Assembly (NCBI GenBank): GCA_016702705.1
Contig: JADJDM010000018.1
Coordinates: forward strand, 117,385 to 181,384
DNA: 64,000 nucleotides
Direction of reading: 5' to 3'
Origin: Bacteroidota bacterium
Lineage (GTDB): Bacteria > Bacteroidota > Bacteroidia > B-17B0 > Aurantibacillaceae
Within the stretch, counting starts at the first letter, position 1. The number at the start of each line of letters is the position of its first letter. The position numbers and the translations under genes are program-made. Shown piece by piece: positions 29,785 to 39,494 of the stretch. Below the pieces are notes generated by a model. It was not told where the DNA came from. It ran no database searches and saw nothing but the letters and a program-made list of their open reading frames with translations.

Positions 29785-30282
29785 ATGAAGAAGATCCTAA
29801 CTATCCTTGCCGTTACTATAGCTTCTGTGTTAAGTACAGACCTTGCGGCTCAAACAAGTGTTTGCGGACAATTCCATCGTAAAAATTGCGTTATGGAAGG
29901 CAACAAAGATGATGACAGAGAATTCATGTATAATGCACAATCTAAGAGTGGTTTATTTGCTCAAGGAAGTACATCTAAAATGCGTTGCGTAATTTACAAA
30001 GGAATGGATTATAGAATGACTGTTTGTTGCGAAACTGCAGGTTCTCAAATCAATTTCAAAATTTTTGATGCTAAAACTAACGAAGAGTTATACGACAATG
30101 CAAAAGACGAAAACTCAACACAATTCGAGTTTCAATCTGCTAGTACTCGTCAATTAATTATTGAATTAACTGTTCCTTCAGGAGAAGCTTCTTCTGCTAA
30201 AGGAAAACCTACTGATGCTGCATGTGTTGGTTTGTTAATCGAGCATAAGGTATCTGATAAAACAGGTTTCTCTAAATACTAA
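29785..30282 (+). CDS. Small secreted protein of unknown function
   Basis: 165 residues with a signal peptide (ending 'DLAAQ'). The mature part has six cysteines ('SVCGQFHRKNC', 'MRCVIYKG', 'VCCETAG', 'AACVG') and beta-rich stretches, which suggests a small disulphide-bonded periplasmic or surface domain. It follows the lipoprotein gene by 2 bases and is closed by a terminator at 30305, so the two form a short operon. I do not recognise the family beyond its presence in Bacteroidota. Confidence 0.75.
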   Translation: MKKILTILAVTIASVLSTDLAAQTSVCGQFHRKNCVMEGNKDDDREFMYNAQSKSGLFAQGSTSKMRCVIYKGMDYRMTVCCETAGSQINFKIFDAKTNEELYDNAKDENSTQFEFQSASTRQLIIELTVPSGEASSAKGKPTDAACVGLLIEHKVSDKTGFSKY

Positions 30283-30304
30283 TAGTTTATTCTATTTATC
30301 TCTA

Positions 30305-30339
30305 AACAGGCTATCTCAAAAGGATAGCCTGTTTTTTTT
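30305..30339 (+). terminator. Rho-independent terminator
   Basis: A perfect 11-base stem 'aacaggctatc' / 'gatagcctgtt' with a 7-base loop and a run of eight T. Confidence 0.95.
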
Positions 30340-30396
30340 GGGCAATATTTCGCCAAGTCTTTCGTTGTTTACCAAGTATTTTGTAACTTTACAGAG

Positions 30397-31506
30397 ATGC
30401 GCAAGCTTTTACTTTTCATATTCATTGCTTTCAGTCAATATTTTGCGGTTGCACAAACTGTAAAATACAGTAATGAGTTTTTAGCTATTGGTGTTGGCGC
30501 AAGGCAAATGGCAATGGGTAATGCCGCTATATCAAGCACCAATGATGTTATGGGTGGCTACTGGAACCCAGCAGGCTTATTAGGAATAAAATCGAACTTA
30601 CAATTAGGTTTAATGCACTCCGAATACTTTGCTGGTATTGCAAAATACGATTACGGTGCAATTGCATCACGTTTGGATAGCCAAAGTGTTGGAGCAGTAA
30701 GTATTGTCCGCTTTGGTGTAGATAATATCCCAAACACAACGCAATTAGTTGATGCAAACGGAAATGTTGATTACGATAAAATATCAAAATTTAGTGCTAC
30801 AGATTTTGCAGCAATTATGTCCTATGCTCGCAAAATAAATAAAGTAAAAGGATTAGATATTGGTGCAAATGCAAAAATCATCCGCCGTAAAATTGGCGAT
30901 TTTGGAGGCGCTTGGGGCTTTGGATTAGATGTAGCAGCAAACTACACAACTAAAAACAATTGGAAATTCTCAGCAGTTGGCAGGGACATTACGGGAACAT
31001 TTAATGCTTGGTCATACACTTTAGATGAAGAAACAAAAAATGTTTTTGCCTTAACAGGAAATGAAATTCCGAGAAACTCAGTTGAAATAACAGTGCCTCG
31101 TTTAGTACTTGGTGTATCTAAAAAATATACTGTTTGGGATAATAAAATTTCATTGTTAGGAGAAGTAAATTTGGTAAATACATTTGATGGAAAAAGAAAT
31201 GTATTAGTTAAATCAAAAATAGTAAGCATCGACCCACAAGTAGGATTTGAAGCAGGATACAAGAATATTGTGTTTTTACGTTTTGGTTTAAACAACATTC
31301 AAAAATATACGGATATCGACGAGAAACAATTAACCACAGTGCAACCAAATATGGGAGCAGGTATTAAGTACAAAGTGTTTACATTGGATTATGCTTTTAC
31401 TAATATTGGTAATGCATCTATTTCTCCTTATAGTCATGTATTTTCGTTGATTATAGATATTACCAAACAATTTAAAAAACCGAAGATTTCTACTTCGAAA
31501 GATTAA
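30397..31506 (+). CDS. PorV/PorQ-family outer membrane barrel protein
   Basis: 369 residues: signal peptide (ending 'YFAVAQ'), then the family signature 'YSNEFLAIGVGARQMAMGNA' and 'GGYWNPAGL', followed by alternating beta strands through to a terminal 'HVFSLIIDI'. PorV and PorQ are FadL-like barrels that shuttle T9SS cargo to the attachment complex; this one looks like the PorV2-type member. Which of PorV, PorQ or PorV2 it is cannot be decided by eye. Intact frame. It stands alone between terminators and the phosphoesterase gene. Confidence 0.78.
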   Translation: MRKLLLFIFIAFSQYFAVAQTVKYSNEFLAIGVGARQMAMGNAAISSTNDVMGGYWNPAGLLGIKSNLQLGLMHSEYFAGIAKYDYGAIASRLDSQSVGAVSIVRFGVDNIPNTTQLVDANGNVDYDKISKFSATDFAAIMSYARKINKVKGLDIGANAKIIRRKIGDFGGAWGFGLDVAANYTTKNNWKFSAVGRDITGTFNAWSYTLDEETKNVFALTGNEIPRNSVEITVPRLVLGVSKKYTVWDNKISLLGEVNLVNTFDGKRNVLVKSKIVSIDPQVGFEAGYKNIVFLRFGLNNIQKYTDIDEKQLTTVQPNMGAGIKYKVFTLDYAFTNIGNASISPYSHVFSLIIDITKQFKKPKISTSKD

Positions 31507-31513
31507 TTGTTTC

Positions 31514-32066
31514 ATGCCTAAAATTCTTCTTCTTTCCGACACACACAATTACCTTGATGAAAAAATTTGGAAGTACGTGGATGGCTGCGACGAAATATGG
31601 CATGCCGGAGATGTGGGAACCATAAGTGTTTTAGACGAATTAAAAAAACGGAAACCGGTACGAGCTGTCTACGGAAACATAGATGGCAACGATGTGCGAA
31701 TTGAATATCCTAAGAATTTAATTTTTGATTGCGAAGAAGTAAAAGTTTACATCACCCACATTGGTGGTTATCCCTGGCAAGTATGTTGCCGAACCAAAAG
31801 CAATTATTAAACAAGAAAAACCAAAACTATTCATTTGTGGCCACTCGCACATTTTAAAAGTAATGTACGATAATGAAAATGAAGTGCTACACATGAACCC
31901 CGGTGCATGCGGCATACACGGCTTTCATCAAGTAAAAACAATGCTGCGTTTTGAAATAAGCGGGGCAGAAATTAAAAATCTGGAAGTGATTGAATTGGGG
32001 AAGAAGGGTTTGATTGTTTCGAGTTGTTGGTTTGTTGTTTCGGGTTATATAATTTTCGTATCTTAG
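31514..32066 (+). CDS. YfcE/MJ0936-type metallophosphoesterase (frameshifted)
   Basis: A calcineurin-like phosphodiesterase of the small YfcE type. The metal-binding motifs are 'LLLSDTHNYLD', 'IWHAGDVG', 'VYGNIDGND', 'THIGGYP' and 'ICGHSHILKV'. The frame breaks at about 31775, where an extra base splits 'GGYP' from 'GKYVAEPKAIIKQEKPK'; the two parts overlap in the raw frames at 31761-31810. The last dozen residues ('SCWFVVSGYII') look like read-through past the normal end. About 165 residues of real domain. Substrate unknown. Confidence 0.85.
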
Positions 32067-32083
32067 AGTATCCGATTAATTAA

Positions 32084-33036
32084 ATGAGAAAATTCTGCTA
32101 CATATTTATATTCATCGTTTTTTAATTCACTTTAAACTTTGCGCGCAGGTTAATCTTGTGCCTAATGGTAATTTTGAAAGTTTATGTAATTGCCCAACTA
32201 CAGGTCAAAAATAGTGAAGCTACTTCTGGTATAGCCTAATAACGGAACTCCTGATTATTTTAACTCCTGTAATACAAGTAACATTACAATTGGCGTTCCC
32301 ATTAATGCATGGGCTCCGTATATACTGGAACTGATTGGAATCATTCAGACTACGACCCCAATATTTTTGAATCACAATCAATAAGGAATATTTATCGTTG
32401 CAATTATCTACTTCCCTAATTTCTAAACAAAAATATACCATTTACCTTCTGGGTTTCCTTGTCAGATTCAAGTCAATTTGCAATTTCAGATTTAGGCGCA
32501 TTTTTTTCCATAAATCAACTAAGTTCAGGGAACAGCAATTCTTTTAACCTTTCTCCATCTGTGAAAAGTCAACTGCTAAATTCAAATAAAACGAACTGGG
32601 AAAAAATTGAAGGCTATTACACTGCCAATGGAGGGGAATCATACTTAACAATTGGAAATTTTTTTGACAGTAATAACACCAGTTATACTTTTATTGGTAA
32701 CGGACCATATGCTTGCGCTTATTATTACATCGACGACGTAAGCCTAATAGATAGCTCCTCAATTGGCATAAATGAAATAAATAACAATTCTAACATTACT
32801 ATTTACCCTAACCCAAGCAATGGTAATATACAAATTGATTTAAGTAAGTTAAAGGGGGTGGAGATATGCAATTTATAGTTTATAATACCTTAGGTGTAGA
32901 AATTAAAAAGCAACAAATTACTGCTAATGAAATTACCAATGTAGATTTAAGCGATTTGGCAAATGGTACTTATTTATATAAAGTATTAAAGGATGGTAAA
33001 TTGTATAAGTATGATAAATTGGTTTTGATAAAGTGA
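32084..33036 (+). pseudogene. T9SS-sorted surface protein gene, multiply broken
   Basis: Pieces of one protein can be read in order across frames: 'MRKFCYIFIF' (signal), 'VNLVPNGNFESLCNCP' at about 32150, 'GTPDYFNSCNTSNITIGVP' and 'NAWAP' at 32240-32320, then an open part at 32459-32878 ('YYYIDDVSLIDSSS', 'ITIYPNPSNGNIQID'), then 'MQFIVYNTLGVEIKKQQ' and 'NGTYLYKVLKDGKLYK' to the stop at 33036. The last portion is a type A T9SS sorting domain. At least four indels or stops are needed. The count is higher than elsewhere, so this may be true decay, or poor sequence next to the bad patch at 33.8 kb. Confidence 0.7.
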
Positions 33037-33787
33037 AAAAAGGAATTTACATATTTATATTCTTCATTTTTTGTTTAAGCACAAAAGCGCAAAAATATGG
33101 AGTTAGTATTGGGTATGCTTATTCTTATGGTAAAGCTGAACACCCCATTGAAATGAGAGATTTTTACAATTATAAATTCTCGAATGTAAAATTCAAATAT
33201 AATATACTACCTAATGCCTTTGTGCGCCCTTATTTAAGAGTTTACAAAAAAATAAATGTGTTTGTAGGGATTGATATAACTCAATACGAAATTAATTTTA
33301 ATCAAAACACAGGCGCAACAAACCTTTGGAGCAAAAGAGTTAAACAAATGGATTTACATTTTCCAATAGGTTTAAAAATCAATTTACTTGATGAAAACAA
33401 AAAATTTGGGCATTCCATATATGGTGGGATTTTCTTTATAAATCACATTAAAGGGACTCAATGGCTTAGGTTAAATGGTGGTAGCGAAATAGGCGATTCT
33501 AAAGGGTTTGGGGTTAAGCCAAAGATTTTAATTTTCAATAATCAAAAAACGAACTTTATAATAGGTTATGAATTTAATTACAAATTAAAAAAATGGTTTC
33601 CCTTAGCTCTAACCTTTATTTAAAATACATGCCTGTTTACATTGATTACTCTAGTCCAGTTGGCCCAGATCTCTTTCCTAGTTTAAGAAACAAATTCTCC
33701 TTTAGCATTTCATTAGGTTGCTCATTCATGAAACCGCCCAAACAAAAAGAAGAAGAGGCATCTAAAGTTTTTAGGCTTGATGATTGA
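33033..33787 (+). CDS. Outer membrane barrel-like protein of unknown function (frameshifted)
   Basis: Starts with GTG at 33033, overlapping the stop of the preceding gene. A signal peptide ends 'STKAQ', followed by short amphipathic strands ('VSIGYAYSYG', 'HFPIGLKINLL', 'FIIGYEFNYKLKKWFPL'). The frame breaks at about 33600; the rest ('SSNLYLKYMPVYIDYSSP', 'FSISLGCSF') continues in another frame to 33787. About 251 residues. It looks like an 8-strand porin-family barrel with a charged C-terminal tail that is unusual for barrels. Function unknown. Confidence 0.55.
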
Positions 33788-34255
33788 TTGTGGCGAAATA
33801 ATTCTAAAAAATAAACTTACTTTCCAGAAACATAATTAATTTCAAAATTTCCCGTATTTGGGGGGTGGTTTGGTTCGTTTGGGAAATTCTTTTTTTAAAA
33901 AAAATTTTCCCTTAATATATTTTTGTTTTTTTTTTCAACAAAAAAATATTTTTTTTATTAAAAAAGACCCGGGGATAATAAAAAAAAAAAAGTTTTTTTC
34001 CTCTCCCTACCATAAATAATTAATTCTCCTTATGGTCTGGATGTTCATTGTAACAAAAAAGGACCCATGCTTTTCAATTGAGTTGAAACCTTCAGAAGCG
34101 TTCCGAATTTCAAGGTTGCTAATAATTTTTCCTGGTTTTTGCAAGAGTATATAATTATACAACAAAAAGTAAAATTATTGAACTTACCTTCACTAACTAA
34201 ATTAGTCAAGATTAACCCAAAATAACCAACTAGAAACCAGCAACCACAAACAATC
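33788..34255. other. Gap without genes; 33840-34010 looks like low-quality sequence
   Basis: No open frame. From about 33840 to 34010 the sequence is a chain of long G, T, A and C runs (for example 'ggggggtggtttgg', nine or more T, then twelve A). This is unlike any other part of the window and looks like degraded read tails. From 34211 to 34255 a short palindromic-repeat relative ('accaactagaaaccagcaac') is present. Confidence 0.6.
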
Positions 34256-34699
34256 TTACCTCACTCTATTCGCCGATCTCACCAACTCTTCATCTTTCTT
34301 AATAAAATGCCCCGCTAAAAAAGCGCATACAATTGAAATTGCAGGCAGAGCAATTGGCCAGTTAAAAGTACGAACTGCAGTATCTGATTTATATAAAGGG
34401 AAAACAAATAATAAAGTAATCATCATAGCTGCAACTAACATTACCACACGGCTAATTTTAATTTGCTTTTTGCGGTTATGAAACAACATTAAACACATAA
34501 AGGATGTAATAAAAAGTAAGCAATTTGCAGCAAAAAGACCGTAAATGGTAGATGTTGTAGATGAATGCACATCAAAAGGAGAAAAAGCATAATCAACCAC
34601 TATATCGCCAGCAGTATAAGTTACCGTTGGGAAAATGAATAATAAGATTGAACAAATCATAATTACCCCTAAAAATATCGATTGTTTACGCTGAATCAT
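34256..34699 (-). CDS. DUF4293 membrane protein
   Basis: 147 residues with four membrane helices and the family's opening 'MIQRKQSIFLGV'. DUF4293 is a Bacteroidota-restricted four-helix protein of unknown function; the C-terminus has the basic 'RSANRVR' tail. Divergent from atpD, with 187 bases between the starts. Intact. Confidence 0.88.
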   Translation of the reverse strand: MIQRKQSIFLGVIMICSILLFIFPTVTYTAGDIVVDYAFSPFDVHSSTTSTIYGLFAANCLLFITSFMCLMLFHNRKKQIKISRVVMLVAAMMITLLFVFPLYKSDTAVRTFNWPIALPAISIVCAFLAGHFIKKDEELVRSANRVR

Positions 34700-34827
34700 A
34701 TTGTTTAATTTTTCGTCAAAAATACGAGCATTTTTGTCACCTGACGCATATCATGCTTAAAAAAGCTCAATATTATCAAAAGTGTTAATGAATTGTTGAA
34801 TGAATTTTGATTTTAAAGCCCTTACAC

Positions 34828-34858
34828 TTTGCAATTTGAAACAATAATCCTACCTTTG
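34828..34858 (+). promoter_or_regulatory. Promoter for atpD-atpC (TTTG-N19-TACCTTTG)
   Basis: TTTG at 34828-34831 and TACCTTTG at 34851-34858 with exactly 19 bases between, the ideal Bacteroidota promoter. The ATG lies 28 bases on. Confidence 0.75.
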
Positions 34859-34886
34859 CGCCCGAATTAAAAATTTCGCAATAATC

Positions 34887-36396
34887 ATGTCTAAACAAGT
34901 TGGAAAAATAGCTCAAATTATCGGACCGGTAGTTGACGTTCGTTTTGATCTAGAAGGTGGTAAATTACCAAACATTCTAGACGCTTTAGAAATTGTTCGT
35001 GCTAACGGGCAAAAACTTATATTAGAAGTTCAACAACACGTTGGTGAAGATACTGTACGTACTGTTGCAATGGATACTACCGATGGTTTAAGCCGCGGAA
35101 TGGAAGTACTTGGAACAAACAGAGGTATTACAATGCCAACTGGTGAAAAAATCAAAGGTCGTTTATTCAACGTAGTTGGAGAAGCAATTGATGGTATCAA
35201 CACAGTTTCTAACGAAAACGGTTACAGCATTCACCGTAACCCACCAAAATATGAAGAATTATCAACCTCAACTGAGGTTCTTTTCACAGGTATCAAAGTA
35301 ATCGACTTAATTGAGCCATACTCAAAAGGTGGTAAAATTGGTTTGTTTGGTGGTGCTGGTGTAGGTAAAACAGTATTAATTCATGGAGTTAATCAACAAC
35401 ATCGCTAAAGGATACGAAGGTTTATCAGTATTTGCTGGTGTTGGTGAGCGTACTCGTGAAGGAAATGACTTATTACGTGAGATGATTGAATCAGGTATTG
35501 TAAAATACGGTGATGCTTTCAAACACTCAATGGAAGAAGGCGGATGGGATTTATCAAAAGTAGATACTGCTGAATTAACTAAATCACAAGCAACTTTCGT
35601 TTTCGGACAAATGAATGAGCCTCCTGGAGCACGTGCTCGTGTGGCTTTATCAGGTTTATCAATGGCTGAATATTTCCGTGATGGAGAAGGTTCAGGACAA
35701 GGAAAAGATATCCTTTTCTTCATCGATAACATCTTCCGTTTTACTCAAGCAGGTTCAGAGGTATCGGCTTTATTAGGTCGTATGCCATCTGCGGTAGGTT
35801 ACCAACCAACATTGGCAACTGAAATGGGTGTAATGCAAGAGCGTATTACTTCAACTAAAAAAGGTTCTATTACATCTGTACAAGCGGTTTACGTACCTGC
35901 GGATGATTTAACCGATCCAGCTCCAGCAACAACATTTGCCCATTTGGATGCTACAACGGTATTAAGTCGTAAAATTGCTGAGTTAGGTATTTACCCTGCG
36001 GTAGATCCATTAGATTCTACTTCTCGTATCTTAACACCAGCTGTTTTAGGTGATGTACATTACGATTGCGCTCAACGCGTTAAAATGTTATTACAACGTT
36101 ACAAAGAATTACAAGATATCATTGCTATCCTTGGTATGGATGAGTTAAGTGAGGAAGATAAATTAGTTGTACATCGTGCACGTCGTGTTCAACGTTTTTT
36201 ATCGCAACCATTCCACGTTGCTGAGCAATTTACAGGTTTAAAAGGTGTATTCGTTAGTATCGAAGACACTATCAAAGGCTTCAACATGATTATGGATGGT
36301 AAAGTTGATGAGTATCCTGAAGCAGCTTTCAACTTAGTTGGTACTATTGAAGAAGCAATTGAAAAAGGTAAAAAATTAATGTCGGAGTCTAAATAA
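34887..36396 (+). CDS. atpD: F1-ATPase beta subunit (frameshifted)
   Basis: The catalytic subunit of ATP synthase. The P-loop 'GGAGVGKTVLI' is at about residues 155-165, followed by 'GVGERTREGNDL', the DELSEED region 'GMDELSEEDK', and the nucleotide-site 'RALSG'-type stretch. A one-base insertion at about 35385 turns the normal 'TVLIQELINNIAKG' into 'TVLIHGVNQQHR' and a stop; the second part restarts at 35383 in the right frame. Since the gene is expected to be essential and all else is conserved, error is the likely cause. Corrected length about 503 residues. atpC follows. Confidence 0.96.
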
Positions 36397-36398
36397 TT

Positions 36399-36470
36399 AT
36401 TTGAAAATTTGAAAATTAGCTAATTTGAAAATTTAATTGGCTAATCTTCAAATCATCAAATTTTCAAATT
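36399..36470. repeat. AT-rich palindromic repeat between atpD and atpC (family R3)
   Basis: The 14-mer ATTTGAAAATTTGA at 36399-36412 has its perfect reverse complement at 36456-36469. Between them are further 'aatttgaaaattt' units and 'agctaat' / 'ggctaat' pairs. It can fold in the atpDC transcript. Confidence 0.8.
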
Positions 36471-36476
36471 GAAAGT

Positions 36477-36713
36477 ATGAAATTAGAAATAGTAACACCG
36501 GATAAAAAATTATTTGAAGGCGAAGCAAAATCGCTTATAGTTCCAGGTTCTGAAGGTTCATTAGGGATTTTAAATAATCACGCACCTATGATTGCTTCTT
36601 TGAAAAAAGGAACAGTTAAGATTACTGATGCTTCTTCTAAAATTCATTCGTTTGATATTAAAGGTGGAGTTATTGAAGTGCTAAAAAACAATGTAATTGT
36701 TTTAGCAGAGTAA
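36477..36713 (+). CDS. atpC: F1-ATPase epsilon subunit, short form
   Basis: 78 residues: only the N-terminal beta-sandwich ('MKLEIVTPDKKLFEGEAKS', 'VPGSEGSLGILNNHAP', 'GGVIEV'). The C-terminal helical hairpin that inhibits ATPase activity in other bacteria is absent, as is normal in Bacteroidota. It is part of the central stalk with the gamma subunit. Second gene of the atpDC operon, which in this phylum lies apart from the rest of the ATP synthase genes. Confidence 0.93.
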   Translation: MKLEIVTPDKKLFEGEAKSLIVPGSEGSLGILNNHAPMIASLKKGTVKITDASSKIHSFDIKGGVIEVLKNNVIVLAE

Positions 36714-36735
36714 TTTATTTCTTACAAAATTTAAG

Positions 36736-36768
36736 AAGGGCATTTCGAAAGATTTGCCCTTTTATTTT
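36736..36768 (+). terminator. Rho-independent terminator after atpC
   Basis: Stem 'aagggca' / 'tgccctt' with an inner 'tc' / 'ga' pair and GAAA tetraloop, followed by T-rich sequence. Confidence 0.88.
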
Positions 36769-36788
36769 ATATTCTAAATTCTCATAAG

Positions 36789-37508
36789 ATGAAGATGAAA
36801 ACTTATTCTCTTTTACTAGCATTATTCTTAATCGGTCTGTTTACTTCGTCCAAAAAATCAAAAACAGATGATCCACGTTTCGTAAGTTATACGGTTAATC
36901 CAAAAAATGTAAACTTAAATTTTTATTGGAAAAATGATAAAGGTGAGCGGTTTAAAAACGCTGCTAATTTAAGTCTGTGGCTAAAAAAACAAAAGCGTGA
37001 GCTTGTATTTGCTGTAAATGGCGGGATGTACAAAAAAGATAATTCGCCACAAGGTTTATACATAGAAAATAAAATTCAAAAAAATAAAATAGACAATGGA
37101 AATGGCACTGGAAACTTTTACCTTAAACCGAATGATGTCTTCTATATTACCACAGATAAAAAGCCAAGTATTTGTTTAACAGAAAAATTTGTTAATAACG
37201 GAAAAGTAAAATATGCAACGCAATCAGGTCCAATGTTGCTTATTGATGGAAAGATTCATTCTTCATTTAAAGAAAATTCAACAAACCTAAATATCAGAAA
37301 TGGTGTTGGAATTTTACCAAACAATGAAGTGATTTTTGCAATGTCGAAAAAGGAAATAAATTTTTATGATTTCGCTGATTATTTTAAAAAACTTGGGTGC
37401 AAAAACGCCTTGTATTTAGATGGTTTTGTATCTCGTACTTATTTACCAGAAAAAAACTGGGTGCAAACAGATGGGGATTTTGGGGTAATAATTGGGGTAA
37501 GCAAATAA
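36789..37508 (+). CDS. Phosphodiester glycosidase family protein (NAGPA/DUF2233 domain)
   Basis: 239 residues: N-terminal hydrophobic segment (about 5-20), then the NAGPA fold with 'FAVNGGMYKKDNSPQGLYI', 'ATQSGPMLLIDGKIH', 'IRNGVGILPNNEVIFAMS' and 'ALYLDGFVSRTYLP'. The paired 'NGGM' and 'LDG' motifs form the active site in this family, whose characterised members cleave sugar phosphodiesters. The substrate here is unknown. Stands alone between two terminators. Intact. Confidence 0.85.
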   Translation: MKMKTYSLLLALFLIGLFTSSKKSKTDDPRFVSYTVNPKNVNLNFYWKNDKGERFKNAANLSLWLKKQKRELVFAVNGGMYKKDNSPQGLYIENKIQKNKIDNGNGTGNFYLKPNDVFYITTDKKPSICLTEKFVNNGKVKYATQSGPMLLIDGKIHSSFKENSTNLNIRNGVGILPNNEVIFAMSKKEINFYDFADYFKKLGCKNALYLDGFVSRTYLPEKNWVQTDGDFGVIIGVSK

Positions 37509-37525
37509 CTCCAACTTAAAACAAA

Positions 37526-37560
37526 AAACCCCAACAATTTCTTGTTAGGGTTTCTATAAT
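37526..37560. terminator. Terminator between convergent genes
   Basis: Stem 'aaaccccaacaa' / 'ttgttagggttt' with one mismatch and a 4-base loop, between the glycosidase gene and rpmE. Confidence 0.8.
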
Positions 37561-37574
37561 AGAAAAATCTAAAA

Positions 37575-37823
37575 TTATTTTTTGTTGTAACGAGTACGGA
37601 ATTTATCAATACGTCCTGCTGTATCTACTAACATGTGTTTACCTGTGTAGAAAGGGTGAGATGTATTAGAGATCTCCATTTTAAGTAGAGGATACTCATT
37701 ACCGTCTTCCCACTTAATAGTGTCTTTAGTATCTGCGCAAGAACGAGTTAAAAATGATGTTTCGTTCGAAATGTCTTTGAAAACAACTAATCTGTAGTTT
37801 TCTGGATGTATCTCTTTTTTCAT
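37575..37823 (-). CDS. rpmE2: 50S ribosomal protein L31, type B
   Basis: 82 residues with 'MKKEIHPENYRLVVFKD', 'CADTKDTIKWEDG', 'YPLLKMEISNTSHPFYTGK' and 'GRIDKFRTRY'. It lacks the CxxC zinc-binding pairs of type A L31, as expected for the zinc-independent type B form. Its own promoter lies at 37850-37879. Confidence 0.96.
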   Translation of the reverse strand: MKKEIHPENYRLVVFKDISNETSFLTRSCADTKDTIKWEDGNEYPLLKMEISNTSHPFYTGKHMLVDTAGRIDKFRTRYNKK

Positions 37824-37849
37824 GTCTTTTAATTTTCAAAAATGGAGTG

Positions 37850-37879
37850 CAAATATACACTTTTCTTTTCATCTGCAAA
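37850..37879 (-). promoter_or_regulatory. Promoter for L31 (TTTG-N18-TATATTTG)
   Basis: On the minus strand, TTTG (37876-37879) and TATATTTG (37850-37857) are 18 bases apart, with the ATG 26 bases downstream. Confidence 0.7.
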
Positions 37880-37931
37880 AAGTATTGCTAAAATAAAATA
37901 ATATTCTCTATTAAGCGTTTAAGAGAAAAAC

Positions 37932-37939
37932 TATCTTTG
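37932..37939 (+). promoter_or_regulatory. -7 box (TATCTTTG) for the beta-helix lipoprotein gene
   Basis: A good TAnnTTTG match ends 4 bases before the ATG at 37944, so the transcript would be leaderless or nearly so. No good -33 element is visible. Confidence 0.5.
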
Positions 37940-37943
37940 TACA

Positions 37944-39398
37944 ATGAGAAACAAGCCTTTTGCCTTACTTTTTCTTAGTTTTTGCCTGATCTTCTCAGTA
38001 ATTTCATGCAAAAAAGATACTATTATAACCGATTCGGGGGCAAAATTAAACTTTTCTCAGGATTCTATTCTTTTCGATACCGTATTTACACAGATTGGGT
38101 CGTTCACCAAATACTTTAGGGTTGTAAATCCAAACAATCAAAAAATTAACATTTCAAATCTTAGTTTGGCCCGTGGGAACTCTTCCTTTTACAGATTAAA
38201 CGTTGACGGTATTCCAGGAAAAGCCTTTTAAAACATTGAAATAGCAGCAGGAGATAGTATTTATGTATTTGTAGAAGTAACTATTGACCCAAATGCACAA
38301 TCAAATCCATTTGTTTATCAAGATTCGGTGGTATTTGAAACTAATGGAAATATTCAAGACGTAGATTTATACTCAGTTGCCCGTAATTGTTATTTACACC
38401 TACCAACAAATGTAGTTTACCTTAGTAATGGCGGCACATTCAGTTATGGCTCTTTGCCATGCGGAGAAGTTTGGAATAATGATAAACCACACTTAGTATT
38501 TGGATATGCATTAATTGACTCAACTTGCACTTTAACAATTAATGCAGGCACTGAAGTTTATTTTCATCAAAATGGAGGCATTGTAGCCGATAGAGGCGGC
38601 TGCTTAAAAGTATTGGGCACACAAAGCCAACGCGTTACTTTCCAAGGCGACCGTTTGGAATATGAATACCGAGATATAGCGGGGCAATGGGAGCGAATAT
38701 GGTTACTTGATGGCAGCAATAACAACGAAATTAATTATGCTGTAATTAAAAATAGCTTTATTGGTGTGCAAGCGGAGCCGTTTGCCTTCTATGAAAATGG
38801 TGGCACTGTAATGAGCCAACGAAAAGTAAAAATAACTAATACCATTATTCAAAATTGTTCGTATGCTGGTTTATATGCTCGCTTCTATAAAATGGAAGTC
38901 GGAAATACCGTAATTAATAACTGCGGAAGTTATTTAGCTGCTCTTATTTATGGAGGCTCATATAGCTTTAGGCACTGTACCTTTGCCAACTATTGGAGCG
39001 AAGAAGCTCGAACCACACCATCCATAATAGTAAACAACAGAAATGACACTCAAAACTTTCCATTGGACAGTGGTTATTTTGCCAATTGTATTATTGATGG
39101 AAGCAATGCGGATGAAATTACATTAGATTCAGCAGCAGTAGCGGGACAATTTAATAATGTTGTGTTTACTAATAGCATGCTTAAAACACAAATAAATACT
39201 TCAAATGCAAATCGATTTATAAATATCAAGTTAAATCAATATCCAAACTTTATAGATGCAAGTATAAAAAACTTCAAGCTTAATGCCAGCTCCCCAGCAG
39301 TAAATTTTGGCTTAGTATTGCCATTTTATACAAATGACATTAATGGTGTTTTAAGAGATGCTACGCCTGATTTAGGTGCTTATGAGTATGTGCCTTAA
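37944..39398 (+). CDS. Lipoprotein with right-handed beta-helix domain, interrupted by one in-frame TAA
   Basis: Signal peptide with lipobox ('IFSVISCKKD', Cys at about residue 23), an Ig-like part ('SILFDTVFTQIGS', 'FRVVNPNNQKINIS'), and from about residue 160 a beta-helix region of the kind seen in choice-of-anchor Q proteins ('CTLTINAGTEVYFHQNGG', 'NTIIQNCSYAGLYAR'), ending 'ATPDLGAYEYVP', a common terminal motif of the family. A TAA at 38229-38231 splits 'GIPGKAF' from 'NIEIAAGDSIYVFVEV'; both sides are in one frame, and a T-to-A change (AAA, Lys) would repair it. 484 residues. Surface lipoprotein of unknown ligand. Confidence 0.78.
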
Positions 39399-39494
39399 TT
39401 TCCTTTTACTATTTTTAACATTATTATTATTCAAACACGCACAAATTCCGAAACTTGGTGCTATTTTTGTGAGAGGTAATCAAATTTTTATTTT

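Noticed and set aside
33840..34010. AT-rich replication origin or regulatory tract
   Set aside because: There are no DnaA boxes or ordered repeats, only long runs of all four bases. Poor sequence is the more likely cause.
5785..35385. Programmed ribosomal frameshifting in porX, ompH or atpD
   Set aside because: The breaks occur in unrelated genes, at plain A-runs without conserved slippery heptamers or downstream structures, and in both directions. Sequencing error explains them better.
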